A stretch of 64,000 bases of DNA from Echinometra lucunter. Taxonomy: Eukaryota > Echinodermata > Echinoidea > Camarodonta > Echinometridae. The position numbers and the translations under genes were made by a program. Location of the stretch: positions 29,042,319 through 29,106,318 of the forward strand of contig CM057152.1 of NCBI GenBank assembly GCA_029962745.1, in the 5' to 3' direction. Positions 58,101 to 64,000 of this stretch are shown here, piece by piece (positions within the stretch are counted from its first letter, which is position 1; each line of letters starts with the position of its first letter). The notes under the pieces are model-generated. The model searched no databases and was not told the origin of the DNA. It saw only the letters and a program-made list of their open reading frames with translations.

Positions 58101-58488
58101 AAGCTACTTTCCACGGAAGCAATACAAATGAATATAAATCACTTCTCAAATTTCTTTCATAATGAATTCATAGTGTGCTCAGACATGACTTGCATGAGTA
58201 TCTAGTAGATCACTTTGAAGAGTTCGCGCGAGTTCCTCGACACTCGTGAAAACACCTTGAACCGGGGCTCACATTATGAGCGATCCAGCCGGAGCAAGCT
58301 GATAGGCTGGGCATGTACCTGTCCATCAGGCATAGCCAAAACTTTGAACATGTAAGAAGTAGATGTGAAAGAAACGAACCATAAATATATGAATATGACC
58401 ACGTACCTGCACAATGCAGCAAAAAAGAAGCGGCCAAGAGTAAACAAATCATGGTGCATTTATCATCCAACCAGGACGGATGTGCCAT
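43078..58488 (-). CDS. Divergent Cys-loop (nicotinic-like) ligand-gated ion channel subunit, 6 exons
   Basis: Pentameric receptor subunit of the plasma membrane. The join 58488-58407, 53216-53086, 51658-51614, 49919-49813, 47176-46459, 43170-43078 is 1,176 nt (391 aa plus TGA), in frame at every junction. Signal peptide aa 1-27; ligand-binding domain 28-255 with LYTKILMDYQ, a 45-nt exon NEATDTLKVNLGLYQ, and NWTDGNTGWSRDEY; M1 257-276; M2 282-302; M3 314-337; M4 371-391. The M2 border keeps AGER, with Glu at -1', and Leu at 9', pointing to a cation-type pore. Odd points: 26 residues between the Cys-loop cysteines (153 and 180) instead of 13, no FPFD motif, WVAD for WxPD, a single Cys (220) where alpha subunits have a pair, an M3-M4 loop of about 33 residues, and no tail after M4. 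Ligand unknown. Exon positions match nicotinic genes. Confidence 0.87.
43573..43730. mobile_element. Second pogo-like MITE
   Basis: GAACACTGCTATAACAAACT and AGTTTGTTATAACAGGGTTC pair as inverted ends, with CTCGTTATAACAAGG inside, resembling the element at 42287-42460. Located in the last intron of the receptor gene. Confidence 0.6.
46459..47176 (-). CDS. Receptor exon 5: Cys-loop, loop C, M1-M3
   Basis: 718 nt, phase 2 to 0. Encodes ILIFANGQVTDVNIMDVSLP then the expanded Cys-loop, loop C (LLDRVDCRETV), M1 (PTIMTSLAALGVFFLPP), M2 (GERILMIGVAFLGQLILAGF), M3 (YNFMLFSTIYIFLIMVAVL) and a short acidic loop. Acceptor TTTCCTTCAG, donor GTAAGT. Confidence 0.9.
47490..47620. repeat. About 60-bp tandem repeat, two copies
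   Basis: TTACTAATT.AGGACGT followed by TTTTTATGTAATGCTTTACTT occurs at about 47505 and again about 60 bp later, in receptor intron 4. Confidence 0.75.
47966..49620 (+). mobile_element. tRNA-derived SINE split by a hAT-like insertion
   Basis: The head GGTGCCGTGGTATAGTGG (box A) at about 47966-47992 continues at 49411 with GGGTTGAGGGTTTGAATCCC (box B), a body, and a tail CCCTGGGTAAATAAAATTATTATTATC. The same tail ends the SINE at 62037-62270. The interruption is the element at 47993-49402. Confidence 0.75.
47993..49402. mobile_element. Non-autonomous hAT-like element, 1.4 kb
   Basis: Ends CAGGGGTGGCGGAGCG and GCGCCACCTCTG are inverted copies. The flanking 8-mers are identical (CATTCACT at 47985-47992 and 49403-49410), as in hAT insertions. 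The interior is purine-rich and made of diverged GGGGCACTTATCAGAA-like units. No transposase ORF. Confidence 0.85.
49813..49919 (-). CDS. Receptor exon 4
   Basis: Encodes NWTDGNTGWSRDEYNISSIF then IPRHVVWVADTVLHK. W.D...W...Y and (I/V)P...VW.AD are the loop D/A landmarks of Cys-loop receptors. The 3' boundary (AAGGG/GTACGG) was chosen because phase 2 is needed to join exon 5. Confidence 0.83.
50352..50833. mobile_element. Possible hAT-like element with poly-C/G borders
   Basis: Left CAGTAGCGTAACTACGGGG and right CGTGGGTACGCCACTG-type end (…CCCACGGTACGCCACTG) are rough inverted copies, each next to a poly-C run. It contains CGCTTGCTCGCTTCGCTCAC. No clear target duplication. Confidence 0.4.
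51614..51658 (-). CDS. Receptor exon 3 (45 nt)
   Basis: Encodes NEATDTLKVNLGLYQ between ACAACAG and GTGAGA, phase 0 at both ends. Nicotinic genes commonly have a separate exon of this length coding the equivalent (D/N)E.N..L..N.WL.Q strand. A poly-A/T tract of about 23 bases flanks it in the intron. Confidence 0.85.
51950..52740. repeat. Purine-rich minisatellite, about 190-bp units, four copies
   Basis: Units contain AAAAGAGGAG(A/G)TGCATTTAT, ATGATGGTGATAAAGATTAG and a GAGGAGGAG run, starting near 51957, 52161, 52377 and 52567. Located in receptor intron 2. Confidence 0.75.
53086..53216 (-). CDS. Receptor exon 2: start of ligand-binding domain
   Basis: Acceptor CCCCATCAG, donor GTAAGA. Encodes SRLYTKILMDYQSLMTPN and PVTVSVALSLQHVGQL, matching the N-terminal helix and first beta strand of nicotinic subunits (LY..L...Y....P......V.V...L.L). 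Confidence 0.88.
55400..55980. repeat. Two-copy tandem duplication, period about 342 bp
   Basis: CATTTCCTAGTTTCCTTAAT at 55468 recurs as CATTTCCAAGTTTCCTTAAT at 55810. Similarity runs on to CCCTTGAATAAATATGA in both. Located in receptor intron 1. Confidence 0.75.
56214..56660. mobile_element. MITE (GGCCTGTATTCACAAA ends) containing a nested foldback element
   Basis: Left GGCCTGTATTCACAAATGTG and right CACCTTTGTGAATACGGGCC are inverted copies, with TTAAACCACGGTTTA and TTTAAACCATGGTT subterminally and matching ATGGGTAGCCAAATGT arms. A partial relative occurs near 40830-40890. Confidence 0.75.
56332..56467. mobile_element. Foldback MITE, copy 2 (nested)
   Basis: GGGGTGTAACATAAGAGATAC to GTATTTTTTATGTTACTCCCCCC, the inverse of the copy at 15676-15850, including the middle GTACATGGTTTGCCATA. 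It interrupts the larger element between its two ATGGGTAGCC arms. Confidence 0.75.
58407..58488 (-). CDS. Receptor exon 1: signal peptide
   Basis: ATG at 58488-58486. Encodes MAHPSWLDDKCTMICLLLAA then SFLLHCA, a clear signal sequence. Donor GTACGT in phase 1; the next exon supplies Glu, giving HCA|EGDHDR as the likely cleavage area. Confidence 0.8.
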
Positions 58489-59225
58489 GTCTGTTGCCGC
58501 CGAGCCGGTGTTACAGCAGAGCGGAGTGTAGGAATAACCCGCTTTTCCCAGTACCCGACTGCTGCCCTGGCTGAAAATCTATTTTACTTCCGCCCCTGGC
58601 CTGGCTGGCCCAGACATTCGACTGAAATGATGAGAATTCAGTATGATGTCATCTTTTTATCGAGACCCCTTTTCGGCGAAAGCAATGAACTTTCAAGTGC
58701 AGCTCTATGGGTAAAGCAGATCTGAACGAACTGTGCGGGGCGCACATGCTGTAATGAAATACCTTCTTTATTGGTAATGTACGCTACGATATTAAAACTG
58801 GTCGTCAAAATTATTTAAGGGATATTGGGGTGAAGGTGGGACAGAGAGAGAGGGGAAAAGATCATGAGGTTTATTCCCTTGGCAACTGTGGATTTAATTT
58901 CGGAATGTTTCCAACTTCAGGGGCGTATATACAAATATTCTGCAGGGGGCACCCGGCACGGTGTATGTTGGCTGCCTGGGGTGCTGTAGACTCATTTCAT
59001 GAATTGGTTTTCCTGTATAGCCCTTCTTACATGAGGAGCGTACACTGGAAACAATATTTTAAGCTAGTACTTTGCAGTGTGAGTCTGGCATCACGACTTA
59101 GACTGGGTATTTTGTTGTAGAATTGTTTCTAATCTTCAATCATTTCTTATTTTCCCTTATAAAATATTATGTTCAAAAGTTCCGCGACAGGTTGACACTA
59201 TAAAAAGACATGTGTAAATAAGGAC

Positions 59226-59345
59226 CCCGTTGACACAAATTTAGGTTCGATATTTCGCCCAAACCTACCCATAGGGCTTCTTCATTTCCTGAAGAAGTCC
59301 TTCGGCGAGGAAAACCTAAATTTTAGTCAGTGGAGTCTTTGTTTA
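59226..59345. repeat. Inverted repeat with ACTCCACTGAC/GACCCCGTTGAC ends
   Basis: GACCCCGTTGACACAAATTTAGG near 59223 pairs with CCTAAATTTTAGTCAGTGGAGTC near 59335. The motif resembles the hairpin at 3008-3124, and both lie beside GT-rich repeats. Confidence 0.5.
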
Positions 59346-59639
59346 TACACTTGTATATAGCGGGAGAGGTTGGAATGTTTTTACCTCTTTTCATGTGTGT
59401 GTGAGGGTGTGAGAGGGTGTGGGTTTGTATAGCTTTGCAAACGAGGACAGTGAACAAAGAAAATTCCTGAGAACAATAGTCCTCGGTTGGTAAACAATAG
59501 TCCTCGGTTGTCAAACAAAGGATTTGAGGTTTATTCCGTCAGCCTTGCGAGGACCGGAGACAATAGTTGTCCTAGAAAGTAGAGTGATGTAGACTTGTGT
59601 GTGCGCGCGCTCGCGCGCGTGTCTGTGTGTATGTGTGTA

Positions 59640-60470
59640 CAGTGTATCCAAGGATTACTTGTACACTGTACATAAACCACACTATAAAAGAGGTGAACCA
59701 TGCTAGAAGTAAAAAAAAATCCTATATTAGTTATCATAAAATCTAATAAATTGTATATCAAATTAAAGAGAAAAGAATAGCCTTTGATTTGCATGTAGTT
59801 ACAAATCGTGATCATACATGCATGCTTAGTTATGATCCATTATGCACACTTATACCTATTTTCCTACATTTCTGTGATCAGTGAAGCATAACTCGTACTA
59901 ATGCTTCAGTGATCATGGCTTATTTCTTAATTTTTTTTGCGAGAGATGAGATGATATCCTTCAATTTGATATACGACTCTGAGCATTTCATTTGGTCTTA
60001 CTGAAATATGAATTATGAATCTAATTGCAACCCCTGTACAAAAGTCATTTGGGCAACAGTAGCAAGAAATTAATTCATTAAAAAAAAGATATTTTCAAAA
60101 TGAGTACTACGAATAGAAATACTAAGAATAGTACATCAAATTGAAGGATATCATGTCATCTACCAGAAAAATGAATGATCAAGCCATGATCATCAACGGA
60201 TTACTAGTTATGCTTCACTGATCACAGAAAGGTTTGAAAATAAGCATTATTGAGTGTAATGAGTCATAATCATTCATGCATGACTGATCACAATTTGTAA
60301 CTACATGAATTCAAAGGCTATACATTTCTCTTTCATTTGATATATAATTCAGTAGATTTTATAATAACTAATACAGGAATTTTCGACTTCAAGCATGGTT
60401 CAACTTCTCCTTTTATAGTGTGGTTTATGTACAGTGTTCAAGTAATTCTTTGATACACTGTACATGAAGC
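59640..60470. mobile_element. 831-bp foldback element, arms of about 350 bp
   Basis: TA-flanked; starts CAGTGTATCCAAGGATTACT and ends GTAATTCTTTGATACACTG. The two halves are inverted copies nearly to the centre (for example CTTTGATTTGCATGTAGTTA against TAACTACATGAATTCAAAGG, and GATCAGTGAAGCATAACT against AGTTATGCTTCACTGATC). Confidence 0.8.
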
Positions 60471-61361
60471 TGCATGTAAGTTTTTGTATTCCAAAAGATA
60501 TCTGACATCAGATCTACCTAAACTTATCTCTTTTCTCTCGGTTGTATCTACATTTGGGGCTATCATGTTAAATGAACGAATTGATTGGAGTCAAACGGAT
60601 CAACTTTTTTTCTTCTTCTTAGTTGGAAAACAGTAATCTTAATGTGTTTTTGTTTTCTTTGTTTGTTTGTTTTTGTTGTTTTCCAAGTCTGGAGATACCG
60701 CTACCGTCAGTGCAAAATCCCTGTTAGCACCTAACCGTTTTGATAAGAAATGAAAAGAGAAAAAGAAACGCTATTAGGCGATTCGGGGCTTTTTAAGACA
60801 ATAAAGGATTTTTTTCTCTCTCTCTTTTTTCCCTCTGATATGACACTGTTGAATCGTTAATGCGATCGCATATCAAGTTCATGTATTTATACTGCTGTTG
60901 TTCTTCATCATCATTTAATTATAACATGTCTATGTAAAAAATAACGTATAGAAATGAATGCTTAAAGTGAGTGGTCAAAACAGTCATTTTTGACCGATTG
61001 CGAAATAAATTCAACTCAAGAAGAAGAAAAAGAAGTAGATGGTTTTGTTTGTTGTGTTGGGGTTTTTTTTTTGGGGGGGAGGGGTGCGGTTATTTGTTTA
61101 TGCCAACGGTTCCTCAAGCACACTTTGTCTATGAGGTGCAATTGATATCCAAATTGGATAGGGGAAATTAATGAATTGAATCATATCAGCGATTAAGAAA
61201 TACACTCTGCTGTAGGATTTTTCTTCCACAGGAAACAGTAAGATGTTGTACACCTCTTCTAAATCTTGAATCCCTCTCCCTTGCTCTCTTCTCCTTTCTT
61301 TTTCTCCCAATGTCTTGCTCTATCTAGCCCTCTCTCTCTCTCTCTATTTCCCTTTCTTTCG

Positions 61362-61397
<36 letters not shown>

Positions 61398-61419
61398 TTT
61401 CTTCTCTCTCCTCTATATT

Positions 61420-61870
61420 ACATTTATACCCCCGCAAAACGAATTTTTGAAGGGGGGGGGGTATGTAGCATGTATAGCAATTAAAGTACGGGTGGGCGGG
61501 CGGTCGGTCCGTTGCAAATCTTTCGGATCGAACTACTTCCTCAATTTTCGAGCAAAGCTCATGAAATTTGGCTCACATATTGGTCTTGTGGTGAAGATGT
61601 GCATTTTTTAAAAAAATTTGTCGGAAACTGCATTGCCATGGTACGGCGTATATCATAAAAATAAATTGGGGGAAACACGGCATGTCTATCGAACTACTTC
61701 ATTTTTTTGAGCAGTGCTCATGAAATTTGGCAGATACATTGGTCTTGTGGTGAAGATGTGCAAGATATAATATTTGAATGTGTTGAAAACTGTTGCCATG
61801 GTAACGACATATTGTGGCAATAGATTAGGGGAAATATTGTGAATCGAACAAATTCCTCATTCTTTAACAT
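61420..61870. repeat. Dispersed repeat with internal duplication
   Basis: Starts ACCCCCGCAAAACGAATTTT and poly-G, then contains CTCATGAAATTTGGC...ATTGGTCTTGTGGTGAAGAT twice about 170 bp apart, each followed by TTGCCATGGTA. Function unknown. Confidence 0.6.
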
Positions 61871-62036
61871 TTTTTAAACATTTCATATTACTTCCACTCA
61901 ATTATACTGTGAATATGATCATGCGTGTAAATTGTTATGTTTGACTTATTTTTCAATTATAGTTTATTTCAGTGTATTAAAATGTAATTTTTTTTTGCAT
62001 ATAATGATTCTTGCATGTGAATATACTTATATACAG

Positions 62037-62270
62037 GGCATGTTGGCTCAATTGATAGAGCGTTCGCCTCATGAACGGGAGGTCGTGTGTTCGATCCCCG
62101 GCCGAGTCATACCAAAGACTTACAAAAATGGGACCTTCTGCCTTCTAGCCAGGCGCTCGGCATATAAGAATGGAGAAGGGTAATAATAACATATCATGTT
62201 ACGCAGGGCCCGCTGGAAGATCAGCTGATAGCTGAAGTGGCTACCCTGGGTAAATAAGAGTTATTATTAC
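62037..62270 (+). mobile_element. tRNA-derived SINE
   Basis: GTTGGCTCAATTGATAGAGCG (box A), anticodon-loop-like CTCATGA, and GTGTTCGATCCCCGG (box B) at tRNA spacing, but the ends do not pair as an acceptor stem. A body follows with the 3' tail CCCTGGGTAAATAAGAGTTATTATTAC, shared with the SINE near 49.4-49.6 kb. Confidence 0.8.
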
Positions 62271-64000
62271 AGTATGTTTTGTTACCTGGATTATTTGTGA
62301 AGATATTGTTTTGAAAAATGGAAGAAAAAAAGAAATCTTTAAAAAGAAAGAATCCAGCAATGATCAGGAAATTTAGCACACACATTGGGGCAGAGGTATT
62401 AATCACCTTAAGTGATACCATTCTCTATGATCTCGTGCACAGATATTTAGTAAAAACACAGCTGTTGTCACGTAACACTACTTTGTAAATAAAAAATTAC
62501 CAAAATTAAAGGCACCCTCTCACTTTCATGGAGATACTCATACTCTACACAATGGGGATATGGGTACGTGGGGTCGTTTCCTCAGCTTTCAATAGAGGGA
62601 CCAAAAATCTAGCAGAGGAAAGATCGAAGCAAATAAAAAGAAGACAGCAAGAGAAGAGGAATCAAGGAGAGATTATTTCCTGCATAAGGTAGTTATAGAT
62701 AAAAGGGGGAGCGAAAGAGAGATACAAAATACACACACACACGCACACACACACGCACACACGCACACACCCACCCTCTCACACGCACACACAAACAAAT
62801 CCATGCGCAGGAAAGATGTGATCATCTGGTTCAAGGGGTAAAGGGCTGATCACACCTTACCCATAACGAAAACTATGAGATTTTCCAGTAAAGGTACACT
62901 CTACTATATCATGTATTCGCATGCATGAGCTCGTGTTTACTTTTACACCCCGTCCCTATGCACTCCCCGCTCTCCCTTCCCCCTATCATTGTGATCTGAC
63001 CAGACCTTAATAATTATTATGGCAATCTGATCATCAAAGTTTGATGAATAAAATGCAATGCGCAGGTAAACTTATAACAATGAAACTATTTATTGAAATA
63101 TCACCTGATTTATTGAAATATCACCTGAAATCAAGGCCAAGTAGGATAGAGGAAGATAAGATATATTAAAAAGTAAAGTATAAAACTTAGTACATCAGTG
63201 TTCAACATAAAATGTTTAACAGTATTAAAGAAAATTATTTACTGCATTTCATAACACATGCATGCCCATGTCTTTGAGAGATGTCATGTTCCCCTGTGTT
63301 GCTCCACATTTACAGGACAGGATTTATGCCTTCAGCTTTCATTAAAGCTCATCCGAAATTCATGACTGCAAGTGTAGAAATAATTTGATGATAATATTTA
63401 TTATTTGGTGGTCCCATCCTGCCATAACTGGTCTCTCACAACTTCACTATAAATACTGCATTCAATTCTTCTTAGAACCGGGAGGTTTATATACAACAAT
63501 GTCAGTGATGTCACCTCTCCTACTTCTACAAAACTACTTATAAAACTTTCTTTATCTATGTGCATTATTCCTGAAAGTGTCTATTCAATACCAACTTGAA
63601 TACATGTGATAAGTACAAGAATTCCTGTAGTTTTTTTAAAGCAAAATTATTACTACATCAATAAAACACTAAGGACGGGATTTTAAATTCGGTTAATCGT
63701 CCAGAGGGGTGCATTCCCGACCCCGACCCCCCCCCCACCTTCATGGACATAAAGGTATACAGTTTAGTTCACCATGGGCGCCCGACCCTCTTATTGAAAG
63801 AGTCCCGAGTATTCCATTAAACCTTTCACCCCTTCCAAAAATACAGAAATCAACGTAACATCGTGATATCGTGATGCATATAGCAGGCATGGTAGACTAT
63901 GTCTGTTTTAATAGTAATGAAACGAGTAACTCATTCACAACAAAGGCAATTTTTTATTTATTTTTTGTACTTTTAAAAGAAAGGCCCGAAAACTAAAGGA

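Larger units (their letters stand above)
58489..64000. other. Right-hand stretch without recognised genes
   Basis: Upstream of the receptor gene. It contains the foldback, the dispersed repeat and the SINE listed separately, plus a (CA)n tract near 62728-62790, a (CT)n tract near 61328-61392 and a GT/GC run near 59595-59640. No ORF with recognisable homology; the receptor promoter should lie just right of 58488 but no clear element was seen. Confidence 0.5.

Noticed and set aside
62037..62115. Possible tRNA gene with CAT anticodon
   Set aside because: Box A and B are present but the 5' and 3' ends do not form an acceptor stem, and the tail is shared with another SINE.

Overview
The window looks like nuclear DNA of an invertebrate deuterostome, most likely an echinoderm and perhaps a sea urchin. 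Reasons: AT-rich sequence, short exons with GT-AG introns, dense short inverted-repeat transposons and tRNA-derived SINEs, and an astacin/EGF/CUB protease of the BP10/SpAN kind known from sea urchin embryos. The species is inference. No bacterial operon, rRNA, true tRNA gene or CRISPR array was seen.

Three genes can be assembled exon by exon with matching splice phases. (1) Minus strand, 6,779-21,781: a 10-exon secreted astacin metalloprotease (about 1,571 aa) with signal peptide, propeptide, catalytic domain, EGF-like module, CUB1, a Thr-rich mucin-like domain of about 580 aa, CUB2, CUB3 and an Asn/Gly-rich tail. A similar signal-peptide exon at 2,215-2,364, same strand, suggests a tandem paralogue running off the left edge. 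(2) Plus strand, 26,842-39,893: an 11-exon orthologue of ZFYVE19/ANCHR (470 aa), the abscission-checkpoint protein, with N-terminal FYVE-type finger, MIM-like helices and C-terminal B-box-like zinc cluster. (3) Minus strand, 43,078-58,488: a 6-exon Cys-loop receptor subunit related to nicotinic receptors (391 aa), with an enlarged Cys-loop, no vicinal cysteines, a very short M3-M4 loop and a tiny last exon encoding M4.

The rest (introns and the stretches 1-2.2 kb, 2.4-6.8 kb, 21.8-26.8 kb, 39.9-43.1 kb and 58.5-64 kb) is repeat-rich. Recognisable items include two copies of a piggyBac-type MITE with TTAA ends, hAT-like elements (one splitting a SINE with an exact 8-bp target duplication, one inside a foldback element in intron 1 of the protease gene), mariner/pogo-like TA-flanked MITEs, long foldback palindromes, a decayed LINE 3' end, minisatellites and long trinucleotide arrays.

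The three genes do not form a pathway: one product is secreted, one is a cytokinesis regulator and one is a membrane channel. The most unusual items are the domain architecture of the protease and the divergent receptor. I see no clearly new multi-gene system.
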